Source: Morinoia aosen (taxonomy: Eukaryota; Arthropoda; Malacostraca; Amphipoda; Talitridae). Taken from it: a stretch of 64,000 bases of DNA. Shown one piece after another: positions 46,922-59,500 of this stretch (its first letter is position 1; every line of letters starts with the position of its first letter). The notes below the pieces were generated by a model. That model saw only the letters and a list, made by a program, of their open reading frames with translations. It did not search any database and had not been told where the DNA came from. Location: contig CM059562.1 of the NCBI GenBank assembly GCA_030386875.1, forward strand, positions 68,508,201-68,572,200. Reading direction: 5' to 3'. The position numbers and the translations under genes are program-made.

Positions 46922-48640
46922 ATTTCATCATTTCTTCTTCTGTACTACTGTTATCACTACACATGTGTGTCTAGCGGCGAAGATTAAAATTTAATAAATG
47001 CACACACGCGTATTCGAGAAAAAAGCTTTCAAATATCGCTACAATGAACACAAATGTAGCAAAGCGCAAGATAAATTTTACTCAGTAGATAATCGGAAAA
47101 ATTTTCCGGTATAATATTTCTGACTGGCGGCGGAGAACGAAAAAAATTGATTATTTTTTATTTCGAAAGATCTACAATCGTGCTTAGTACAGCACGGACA
47201 TCATAACAAATGTTTAATAATAGATTTCTGAAGACCTACTATGACGAAAAATGGGAAAAAATCCCAGCTTGGACGTGGAAACAAACGTTCACATGCATTA
47301 AAATAAGTACAGCATAAAATGATATGATGGCACGTTTGAATGAATGTGTAATTAGAAATTTACTGGTATTATGAACAGAATCCAGTGAGAATTCTAACGA
47401 CTACATTAAAATTTATTCCAACATTCCTGGTACTGATGAACCCTGTGCAATGAAAAGGAAATAATGCGGTAACAGTAATACTAAGTGGCGCTTAAAAATA
47501 TGATTGCTAAGGTTCAGCTATGATATTCAGTTTTGTCAAGGTCAACAAGAAAGTTTTCGAAAACTCATAAAATCCACGGAGAACACATCTAACATTTCAG
47601 AACTTCTCCCAAACTTTCCATGTATTTTCGACCCAGATTAACACGGAGATGCTCAATGTTTCAAAACTCACTATGAACTCCACTACTTATCTTTAAGCGA
47701 AAACAAAGAGATTAATTTTACTAAATTTGCTTCCACCATAACTTGATTCTGTTGCTGTCCCAATTACAAGACTTCATCACATCACTACGTTTGCTTTACG
47801 TGAAAGCCTCCTATGAAAGACTATATGTGCCAGTCGCAGCGAAGTGGTTAAAAACCTACGAAACTGATACAGAGTGCAGGTCTGAGAATGACAGCGTGAG
47901 AATCTCGAACTTCTAAATGTGCTCAAGAGATTCTGCACGTATCTTTCGGGTCCGGAAATGCGTCTCCAAAAGCAAACCCTTTAACCCACAAAAAAAAAAA
48001 GAGTCAATCAACCTAAGTTAGAAAATCTACCGAGTACAAAAATACGGAAATTTGTTTCATTACACTAACAAGGATCAACACTTTAGCTCACGCTAGAATT
48101 GGAATGAAGCATGGACGTGATTCATTACATTTATTATACAAATTTCAACATCGCCATCTCTTAAATCTGATGTTGACGGTATTACCGAGTTAAAATATAT
48201 CAGTACGTAAAGTTAGTGCGTACAAGTTAAAAGCTGATAAAAACGGCGAAAATAGAATAAGAGATGAAATTTGAGGTCGACGCCTGCCAGTTTATCCCAT
48301 GCTCAAGAAAGGAGTGACTTGGACAGCTTTTTGCAATTTTAGTGCTTAAAATCCATTGCAATTCCCACAGTTTAGTTCAATGGCAACGTAGAGAGGACAA
48401 ATAAAAAATTCTCTTCCATTTCTTTCCAGAATCGTCAAGAGTCGTATCGAATAACGTGATGCTGACTCAAAGAGGAGATGAAATTTTCTCGAACATTAAC
48501 ACCTAATCAAGAATCTTGCGTAATTTTCAAGGCACAACATGAAACAATTTAATCACAACCAACTCACTCATCAAAGACGCAATAGAACTCGAGTTTACCT
48601 TCGCAGGTACAGCAATTGAACAAATATTAAATACAGAAAA
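46922..48640. other. Upstream of SMYD4: nothing recognised
   Basis: AT-rich sequence with no coding segment, repeat array or RNA gene I can support. It could be 5' intron, promoter region or intergenic. Confidence 0.4.
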
Positions 48641-48930
48641 TTAGTTTAGGCCTTCCTTATTTCAAGTAATGTGTTCCAAAGAGCGGAAGAAGGAAGATAC
48701 AGATTAGTATGGAACTAATGGATTGAGTAATAAACACGTAAGATGCGCCACCACACTCAGCGCGTAGAAACAGCAAGATTGAAAAAAGTCTGTGGAACCA
48801 AATCAAATTTCGAGAAAATAGTAACAAGAGCTAATCATGACAACAATGAACCGCAAAAATGCTCCATAACGGACAAACACAGATATACGCTTCTTGCAAC
48901 AAAAAACGCCTACTTAGCTTCCAGCGTCGT
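48641..48930 (-). mobile_element. Dispersed ~350-bp repeat, copy 8 (diverged)
   Basis: Diverged minus-strand copy recognised by agtttaggccttccttattt, the gaagaaggaagatacagatt segment, aatgaaccgcaaaaatgctc and gcctacttagcttccagcg. The hairpin head is absent. Confidence 0.65.
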
Positions 48931-51900
48931 TAAATGAACAAGCATGTGGACTGTGCCAACAAGCATTTCAATTATTTGCACATCAATTACTTGCAATTCT
49001 TGTTGGTGACCGAAACTTATTTGTCTACGTGTACCCAGTATTCACTATTGCTATACCAATACTTATTACTGCACCAATAATTATTTAAATACAAATGTTT
49101 AATGATGTACAAAAATTGGTGGTAATCCAAATAATTCAGCAGCAGCAAAGACAAAGGACATAAGAGAGCAACAGCCGCCGATCGTCACTCCTCTTCGTTG
49201 AAAACCAGGTAAATTTAAATAGCTATGCTTATTGGTGTACAAAAATCGATGGCTACTAAAATAATTCAGCAGCAGCAAAAACAGAGCACAAAACTGGGCA
49301 ATAAATACCGATCGTCACTTCTCTTATTTAAAAAAAAACAGTTTAAGACAAGCCGATGCGGCCACCCCAGCACACCGGCAGACACCTGTCGTACATCGCC
49401 GTCAGTTACGCAAGCCATGTAGATCGCGAGACGACGCGATTATGCTGCGCCAGCGTTCTTACGGAACTAGATTTTTGGAGGGCGGTTATATGGAGTTATA
49501 GATCACTTCATTGTGCAGTGAAACCACGAGCAAAAGAACTCACATAGCGTTCTGCTGCTTTAAATAAAATGTTAAACCTATTGGCATGTTACTGGTAATA
49601 AGTTTTTGAAAAACATCAGGAGACTTCAGCGAGACTGGTACCGGCAAAAATACATTATTTTCATCACACGGGTTAGTTCAACACTTCCTAAAGAAGTATA
49701 ATAAACATCACCTAAAATACATCACGTACCACCTCAGTACAAGCAGCACACCACCTCAGTGCAACCAACATACCACCTCAAATACCTCACAGTATGTCTT
49801 GTGCTTTCCCCAGAAAAGGAAGAATGATTATTCACCAGGGAGGAGAGGGGCACAATAACCAAACAGGGGGGCACAATAACCAGACAGGAGGGAGGACACA
49901 ATAACCAGACAGAGGGGGGGAGGCAAGGATGCAGGCCCCCGCCGTTGTGGCGCTGTCGATTTGCTTTGTTTGTCTCCAGAAGAAGAGAGCGGCCAGAACG
50001 ACGCTATTTATTTGTGTTAGCTGAGCTCAACGTTCGGTGCTGTCATCAGAACTTTGTCTGCCTGAGGTCACCGTCATACCAATCGAAGGCTGAAATTGAA
50101 TTACTTCTGGGAGTTGTAGAGTTGGTGTTTTCAAAGGGTAATTTTGATCGTCAAAGGAAAATAATGCAGGGAGTTGTTGAGTTAGTGTTTGTAGTGGGAA
50201 CTTTAACCGTTCTTAAAAGGCTGGAATTGTAATAATGCTGCTAGTAGTTGTTGAGCTAGTGTTAATAAGGTGAATTTTGATCGTATTCAAAAGGCTGGAA
50301 TTGTAATAATGCTGCTGGGAGTCGCTGAGTTGGCATTTTCAAGGAAAATTTTAACCTTACTCGGCAGTCACACCAATCCAAATAATTTGGAATTGAAATA
50401 ATTACTCAAATTGAAATAATGCTACAGGGAGTTGTTGAGTTGGTGTTCATACGGGGAATTTTTATGGACGTGGAAGCCTTCATTACTCATCGTTGACGCT
50501 ATTTAGTCCAAACGATAGTGCGGTGTGCGCTGGTGTTAAATGAACACCAAACGTAGGAAAATTCGCTCCATGGGGATAGTAAATTCATATTTCTGCCTCA
50601 CAGAAGCCATCACTATTGCTGTACCAATGCTTACTGTCGCATCAAAGCTTATTTGGTCTATTCAGGGTAAGGCCAATAAAGAGCAACCTCGGCCTTCAGT
50701 AGGCTACTGTTTATTCGCACCACTCTTTGAAAAAAAGGTAAATACTCTTGCCATTGTTAACGTTAAATGTTTACAGTATATTCGTGTCTTTACCCGCACG
50801 AAATATTCTGCGAGTTTCAGTGTAAGTAAAAACGTTGTGTATCCCGCCTCTACTAAGATAAAATATATTGTATTTTGCATCATTAGGTGCAGAAGCTATT
50901 CATGTATTACTATTAGTGGAAAATACGTTTTCCCACCTGTGCTACCACACAACACTTCGTATTCTCAACACTACACGCATATATTTAGCAGCTGGAGCAG
51001 ATGCAATCACCAGAGCATTCGCACAAATGGAAATGTTTAGAGAACTGAGCCGCATACGAGACGACTTTGCTGCTCACAAATGAGGAGAACTTTGCTTAAT
51101 TTGCATCAGATCAGCAGCTAGTTTGCTCGCTTAGCTGAAGTGCTTATTGCTGCTTCGCTGGCAGAGTCAGCATTGAGAGACAGTATTTCAGGCAGGACAG
51201 GTAAAGTAAACGGGAATGACAAATATTTCAAGCAGAGCAGGCAAAGTAAGCAGTTTAAAAATGGTATTTCGAGCAGAGCGAGCAAAGTAAGCAATAAGAA
51301 ACGGTATTTCAAGCAGAGCAGGCAACAGTTTTCTAGTTACTCGAGTCATGAGGTTTCGTTATAACTACAAGGCGCTAAATAAACTCCAAACATAGCCTGC
51401 TGTCGCGAATTAGTCCTCTGGTTGATAGAAAAATCGAATCGTGCCAAGCGCCTTGTCAGACACCACAGCATACGCAGAAAAACAACTGAATACAAGGAGA
51501 ATTTTCGTTTGCTTACTGTGCAGGAGGTACGCAAAATTTTCGTCCACAGAACAGCATCGATACGGCGGAATAATTTTAGCCTTGGACATTCATTATAATT
51601 TTAAGAATTATATTTGCATATAAATTGGGATAAACTTCAGTTGTGTTAGCGGTCAAAAAGAGGAGTCATAATTTGAAAGCTATGTTCACAGTTCTTTCGT
51701 TCTGTGAAATACGTTTGTTTTCACCTATCTTATTACTTTCCCATCGTTTTCCTACCATGAGACAAAAGTTTCCATAAAGTCTACAACATTAATAACCCTA
51801 AGAATTTTAAATTTAATAGCTACAATATGCATTAAAATTTACCTGAACCTTCGCCTCCTGAACTAAGCTGATGAAGCTCATCATTACCATAAATTCATGT

Positions 51901-52700
51901 TGGGACATACGATAAATTAATAAATAAGTCAGGCAGCACTAAACATGAAAAACTTGAACTCAACGTTCTCTCATGAGCCGATAAAAAGACTGACCAAATG
52001 TTGGAATTTGACCTTGACAGCACCACTTCTTGATACGACATTTTCAAATGATTTTTCTAAATCAAAATTAAAAAGTGATCCGTTGACGATCAATGGCATT
52101 AGAGCATCCACGTAACACTCGTTGCGACGACGACATATTTAAATGATTTTAATCATGCATAAGTGACTGCAGATCCGAGACATTGACCCCGTAAATACAG
52201 CTTCTCAAAACGAGGATTTTCAAGAAATAAAAATGCAATAAAAAGCAATGCAGTTGCAGAAGTTTGCAACAGACCGAAGTCTAAGACTTTGTTCATCATA
52301 TTCTGTTTATAAGACGATCAAAACTTTCAACAGTCTGAGGGAACCTATAAATTCAACGAACAAATAAGCAGTCTTCGATCCCCTTTGAAGTGTAACTGCC
52401 CTCGAAGGAAAACCTTATACTGAAAGCAACCACCTAAGCGTTACTTACTCAAGACACAGAAAACAGTTAATGCCTACGAGATCAATTCTCCTGTACAGAA
52501 CCGGTTGACTCGAGAGTCGTAAATAAGGCGACTCACTCCACGGTACACCATCCACCATTCCCATAATGGTGCAATGCTCTTTTCTTAAGCATGCTTGTAA
52601 TAATAATCCCCCTCCCCTCTCCACCCTCACCCGCATCAAACAGAGATCCTTTGAGCAGCGCACGCTCTGAGCGGCCGCTGCTCTGCGCTCACGTACTGTG
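48931..52700. other. Non-coding stretch with several small tandem duplications
   Basis: Two ~130-bp copies at about 49090-49210 and 49220-49345 (aataattcagcagcagcaaa, ccgatcgtcact). Four to five ~66-bp units at 50095-50465 (gggagttgttgagttggtgt, ttttgatcgt). Three ~45-bp units at 51170-51330 (tatttcaagcagagcaggca, aagtaagca). Short cacaataaccagacag repeats near 49850-49910. No gene supported. Confidence 0.6.
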
Positions 52701-52727
52701 CGCTCGTCATGTGAGTACGCACGCACA

Positions 52728-53850
52728 CACGTGCAGCACACAGGTACACACGTGCAGCACACAGGTACACACGTGCAGCACACAGGTACACACGTGCAGC
52801 ACACAGGTACACACGTGCAGCACACAGGTACACACGTGCAGCACACAGGTACACACGTGCAGCACACAGGTACACACGTGCAGCACACAGGTACACACGT
52901 GCAGCACACAGGTACACACGTGCAGCACACAGGTACACACGTGCAGCACACAGGTACACACGTGCAGCACACAGGTACACACGTGCAGCACACAGGTACA
53001 CACGTGCAGCACACAGGTACACACGTGCAGCACACAGGTACACACGTGCAGCACACAGGTACACACGTGCAGCACACAGGTACACACGTGCAGCACACAG
53101 GTACACACGTGCAGCACACAGGTACACACGTGCAGCACACAGGTACACACGTGCAGCACACAGGTACACACGTGCAGCACACAGGTACACACGTGCAGCA
53201 CACAGGTACACACGTGCAGCACACAGGTACACACGTGCAGCACACAGGTACACACGTGCAGTACACAGGTACACACGTGCAGTACACGGGTACACATGTG
53301 CAGTACACGGGTACACATGTGTGCAGTACACGGGTACACATGTGTGCAGTACACGGGTACACATGTGTGCAGTACACGGGTACACATGTGTGCAGTACAC
53401 GGGTACACATGTGTGCAGTACACGGGTACACATGTGTGCAGTACACAGGTACACATGTGCAGTACACGGGTACACATGTGCAGTACACGGGTACACATGT
53501 GCAGTACACAGGTACACATGTGCAGTACACAGGTACACATGTGCAGTACACAGGTACACATGTGCAGTACACAGGTACACATGTGCAGTACACAGGTACA
53601 CATGTGCAGTACACAGGTACACATGTGCAGTACACAGGTACACATGTGCAGTACACAGGTACACATGTGCAGTACACAGGTACACATGTGCAGTACACAG
53701 GTACACATGTGCAGTACACAGGTACACATGTGCAGTACACAGGTACACATGTGCAGTACACAGGTACACATATGCAGTACACAGGTACACATATGCAGTA
53801 CACAGGTACACATATGCAGTACACAGGTACACATTTACAGTACGCACACA
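52728..53850. repeat. 21-bp minisatellite array (~54 units, central 23-bp variants)
   Basis: Left half units read cacgtgcagcacacaggtac plus a, about 26 copies, each with the palindrome CACGTG. From about 53290 units switch to CATGTG and cagtacac, with a block of seven 23-bp units (gtgtgcagtacacgggtaca plus cat) at about 53312-53450. A (CA)n run at 53937-53956 and looser acgcacac variants extend to about 54130. Stop-free in most frames, giving false long open frames on both strands. Confidence 0.96.
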
Positions 53851-54229
53851 AATGCAGTAGGCACACAAATGCAGTACGCACGGTATGTAAATACGCTCGT
53901 ACACACGCGTAGTAAGCACTCGTACGCAGTACGCACACACACACACACACACACACATGCAGTACGCACGTGCAGCAAGTACGTACGTGCACACTTGCAG
54001 TACGCACGTGCTATAAGTACGTACACACGCACAATATGGACGCACAAACAGGACACACACACACATGCGTAGTACTCACGCACGTACAGTAGCCACGCAC
54101 ACGCAGTACTACACACGCACACATGTGCACGGTGCAGGCAACGCATCACGTGACTATACACGCTTGACTCGACCACCTCAGCTTCTGACGCAGTCAAACG
54201 AGGGTAACTACGCACGCAAGGCACAATTA

Positions 54230-55065
54230 TACACACTTTGCTTATTGAGAACCAGTTGAGAAGTTATTTGGAGAATTAATGAAATTAATTAAAATGACCA
54301 TTCACGCAAAATGCAATCATAAATGATTTACGTGTTCAAAATCGGTTGATACGTAATTTAAAAAATGAAATAAATAAAGATAATTATTCACATAAAATAA
54401 TTATATATATATGATTTACGTATTCAAAATTAGTAGAGAAATTATTTCTAGAAATGAAAGAAATATAGATAATTACTGACGCAATACAATTATGTATGGC
54501 TTACGTATTCTAAAGTGATTGAGAAATTATTTCAAGAAATTTAAGAAATTAGTAAAAATAATTACGTTGCAAGATACAATTACACATACTTCACGTATTC
54601 CTAATCAGTTGAGGTATTCGGTCACGTTGAAAGCACGCGCGTTCTGGCGACAGTCCAAGCAGCGAACGCTCAACCAGGCATGAGTTCACCGGCGCAAGCA
54701 GACACCCGCAACCATAATTAATTTCGCCGACAACAGAAGCACGGTATACATTTCAAGGCATTGGCTAATTTTCACAGGAGTCGCTTCAGTTGACTATGTT
54801 CACTCCACACCCAAAAAGGAACTCCCGGACGTTGTTACTAAGTCTATAGCTTCTTCTTATAGAACAATTTTAGCAAATCTTTCGAAAAAATAAGCGCACG
54901 GTCTACATTTCAAAGCTGTGACGTTCACCGTTCCGAAAGTCATTTCAATAGACTACATTCACTACACACACATGGAGAACGCTTACTCAATGAATGTTTT
55001 TACTAAGTATAGCTTTTTCTAATGAACCAATCAATGGAAATTTTTTGAAATAATAAGCTTGGGAC
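54230..55065. repeat. Degenerate ~85-bp and ~160-bp tandem duplications
   Basis: At 54230-54620 four to five diverged units share tttacgtattcaaaat, gagaaattattt and aagaaat. At about 54738-54895 and 54896-55060 two ~160-bp copies share cggtctacatttcaa, agtcgcttcagttgactatg-like sequence and actaagtatagctt. Confidence 0.65.
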
Positions 55066-55257
55066 TTCATAAAAACATTATGTACAATACAAATTTCTAT
55101 AGTTTAGAAATTTGGTAGCAAATAATTTATATTTCCTCAATGATAAGCCGTAAAGAATAATAATACAGTAATAGATTGGGCTAGCAGGCCTAAAATAAAA
55201 ATGATAACAAAGAACAAGAAAATGACAGGGAATTACATGAAAAAGGCGAGGAGTTAG

Positions 55258-55605
55258 TTTATTAGTTAGTTTAAGCCTCCCTATCCTCAACAATGAGATG
55301 TAAAGAGAGGAAGGAAGAAGGCACCATTTAGTATGGAGTTAAGGGAACGTGGAATCTATGCAGAAAGGGCACAGAAACAGAAAGCTAAGAAAGAAGTTCA
55401 TGAAACAAGAAAAAGTTGAAGAAGAAAGTGGTAGGCGGTGAAAAACAGGACAGCAGTGAACCGAAAAAAGATGGTCCGTAACACAACAAAACCTATTCTA
55501 TTTTAACAAAAGGAAGCCTACCTAACCTTTAGCTCGGGCCCTCACATTGTCCCCCTGGGAGCGCTAGTTCCCATAGATACAATAGTTGTATCCCCCTGAG
55601 GGGAA
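55258..55605 (-). mobile_element. Dispersed ~350-bp repeat, copy 9 (full length)
   Basis: Full-length minus-strand copy: agtttaagcctccctatcct start, the purine-rich body, agctcgggccctcacattgt, then the hairpin head gtccccctgggagcgctagt, gatacaatagttgtatcccc and ctgaggggaaa. Confidence 0.85.
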
Positions 55606-56550
55606 AAATGCGAGGAATGGTATGAAAAAGGCAAGGCATGACAACAAAAAGACAAAGTGACAAGGAATGACAAAAACAACAAGAAAATGACAAATAGGAA
55701 GGAATTAAGGAACTGAAGAAATTCGAAAGGAATCCGTAAGAGAAGGAAATAGAAGTTAGATGAGCATCACTAGGCCGTTGCTGTGAGCGGTGCGGAGTAA
55801 CTCGGGCGATATCAGCACAGCGCGGCAGTCAAGCCTGAGTCGAAACTCAGGTTGGCACAAGTCAGTGAGGTGCTTTTGTGCGAGTCGACGCCCATCTTGT
55901 GAATGATGTGTTCATATGGTGGGATACTACGTCACTTCTTGACTCGTAAGTATGAGGCTATGAAGATTATTACGACTATCAGTCTTACGCACGTCGTTAT
56001 TCGGTTACTTTTAATTATTTATTAATATTTTATTTATTAAAAATTAAATACATTTCATTTATCAAAACTTTAATTTATCAGAAATAAAATTATTCGTTTT
56101 ACTTTATTAAAGATTATACCTACGCAAGTCGTTATACTATTAACATGGGCGTTACGACACCCATGTTAAAATATATCAAGTAAGGATCTGTAGGTTAAGA
56201 CATTTTAAAAACAAGGATTTTTGTATCATATTTATTCGAAATAAATGTTTTTCCTTTCTTCTTTTCTTTTCTAAGGCTACGCTTGATTCAGGGAGAGTTC
56301 AAAAATACTGCAGATGTTGGATTAGGAATCTAAGTGTGAATTTGGACACTTCTAGTAGTAGTATTTATCTAAAAAATATTCATTATTTATAAGCATGTCA
56401 TGTGACAGGTATACATTCATTCAGCAAACCAAAACAATTCAGTCTGCATAACGGTATCGCTTGGTACATTCTTCGCCGTGCGCTATTTAAGCACATATTT
56501 TGAATGAATAACTGTACACGCGTGATGAAAATAATTCGACATCTCGAAAA
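55606..56550. other. Nothing recognised
   Basis: AT-rich sequence between repeat copy 9 and the large 19-bp array. A GC-richer patch at 55780-55905 shows no gene or known element. Confidence 0.4.
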
Positions 56551-56559
56551 ATTTTAGAA

Positions 56560-59500
56560 ACCAGCAACACCGCACAACAACTGCAGCATAGCACAACACC
56601 AGCAACACAGCACAACACCAGCAACACAGCACAACACCAGCAACACCGCACAACACCAGCAACACCGCACAACAACTGCAGCACAGCACAACACCAGCAA
56701 CACAGCACAACACCAGCAACACCGCACAACACCAGCAACACAGCACAACACCAGCAAGCAGCACAACACCAGCAAGCAGCACAACACCAGCAACCAGCAC
56801 AACACCAGCAAAACAGCACAACACCAGCAACACAGCACAACACCAGCAACACAGCACAACACCAGCAACACAGCACAACACCAGCAACACAGCACAACAC
56901 CAGCAAAACAGCACAAAACCAGCAACACAGCACAACACCAGCAACATAGCACAACAGTAGCAAGCAGCACAACACCAGCAACACAGCACAAAACCAGCAA
57001 CACAGCACAACAGTAGCAACACAGCACAAAACCAGCAATTCACAGCACAACACCAGCAACACAGCACAACAGTAGCAACAAAGCACAACACCAGCAACAC
57101 AGCACAACACCAGCAACACAGCACAACACCAGCAAGCAGCACAACACCAGCAACACAGCACAACACCAGCAACACAGCACAACACCAGCAACACAGCACA
57201 ACACCAGCAACACAGCACAACACCAGCAACACAGCACAACACCAGCAACACAGCACAACACCAGCAACACAGCACAACACCAGCAACACAGCACAACACC
57301 AGCAACACAGCACAACACCAGCAACACAGCACAACACCAGCAACACAGCACAACACCAGCAACACAGCACAACAGTAGCAACACAGCACAAAACCAGCAA
57401 CACAGCACAAAACCAGCAACACAGCACAACACCAGCAACACAGCACAACACCAGCAACACAGCACAACACCAGCAACACAGCACAACACCAGCAACACCG
57501 CACAACACCAGCAACCAGCACAACACCAGCAACCAGCACAACACCAGCAAGCAGCACAACACCAGCAAGCAGCACAACACCAGCAACACAGCACAACACC
57601 AGCAACACAGCACAACACCAGCAACACAGCAAAACACCAGCAACACCGCACAACACCAGCAACACCGCACAACACCAGCAACACAGCACAACACCAGCAA
57701 CACAGCACAACACCAGCAAGCAGCACAACACCAGCAAGCAGCACAACACCAGCAACACAGCACAACACCAGCAACACAGCACAACACCAGCAACACAGCA
57801 CAACACCAGCAACACAGCACAACACCAGCAACACAGCACAACACCAGCAAGCAGCACAACACCAGCAAGCAGCACAACACCAGCAACACAGCACAACAGT
57901 AGCAAGCAGCACAACACCAGCAACACAGCACAACAGTAGCAACACAGCACAACACCAGCAACACAGCACAACACCAGCAACACAGCACAACACCAGCAAC
58001 CAGCACAACACCAGCAAGCAGCACAACACCAGCAACACAGCACAACACCAGCAACACAGCACAACACCAGCAACACAGCACAACACCAGCAACACAGCAC
58101 AACACCAGCAACACAGCACAACACCAGCAACACAGCACAACACCAGCAACACAGCACAACAGTAGCAACACAGCACAAAACCAGCAACACAGCACAACAC
58201 CAGCAACACAGCACAACACCAGCAACACAGCACAACACCAGCAACACAGCACAACACCAGCAACACAGCACAACACCAGCAACACCGCACAACACCAGCA
58301 ACACCGCACAACACCAGCAACACAGCACAACACCAGCAACACAGCACAACACCAGCAAGCAGCACAACACCAGCAAGCAGCACAACACCAGCAAGCAGCA
58401 CAACACCAGCAACACAGCACAACACCAGCAACACAGCACAACACCAGCAACACAGCACAACACCAGCAACACAGCACAACACCAGCAACACAGCACAACA
58501 CCAGCAACACAGCACAACACCAGCAACACAGCACAACACCAGCAACACAGCACAACACCAGCAACACAGCACAACAGTAGCAACACAGCACAACACCAGC
58601 AACACAGCACAACACCAGCAACACAGCACAAAACCAGCAACACAGCACAAAACCAGCAACACAGCACAACACCAGCAACACAGCAAAACACCAGCAACAC
58701 AGCACAACACCAGCAAGCAGCACAACACCAGCAACACAGCACAACACCAGCAACACAGCACAACACCAGCAACACAGCACAACACCAGCAACACAGCACA
58801 ACACCAGCAACACAGCACAACACCAGCAACACAGCACAACACCAGCAAGCAGCACAACACCAGCAAGCAGCACAACACCAGCAAGCAGCACAACACCAGC
58901 AACACAGCACAACACCAGCAACACAGCACAACACCAGCAAGCAGCACAACACCAGCAAGCAGCACAACACCAGCAACACAGCACAACACCAGCAACACAG
59001 CACAACACCAGCAACACAGCACAACACCAGCAACACAGCACAACACCAGCAACACAGCACAACACCAGCAACACAGCACAACACCAGCAACACAACACAA
59101 CACCAGCAACACCGCACAACACCAGCAACACCGCACAACACCAGCAACACCGCACAACACCAGCAACACCGCACAACACCAGCAACACCGCACAACACCA
59201 GCAACACAGCACAACACCAGCAAGCAGCACAACACCAGCAAGCAGCACAACACCAGCAAGCAGCACAACACCAGCAACACAGCACAACACCAGCAACACA
59301 GCACAACACCAGCAACACAGCACAACACCAGCAACACAGCACAACACCAGCAACACAGCACAACACCAGCAACACAGCACAACACCAGCAACACAGCACA
59401 ACACCAGCAACACAGCACAACACCAGCAACACCGCACAACACCAGCAACACCGCACAACACCAGCAACACAGCACAACACCAGCAACACAGCACAACACC

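Noticed and set aside
52445-54072. Open frames of 375-520 codons in the 21-bp array
   Set aside because: Repeat translation in five frames, no domain or splice context.
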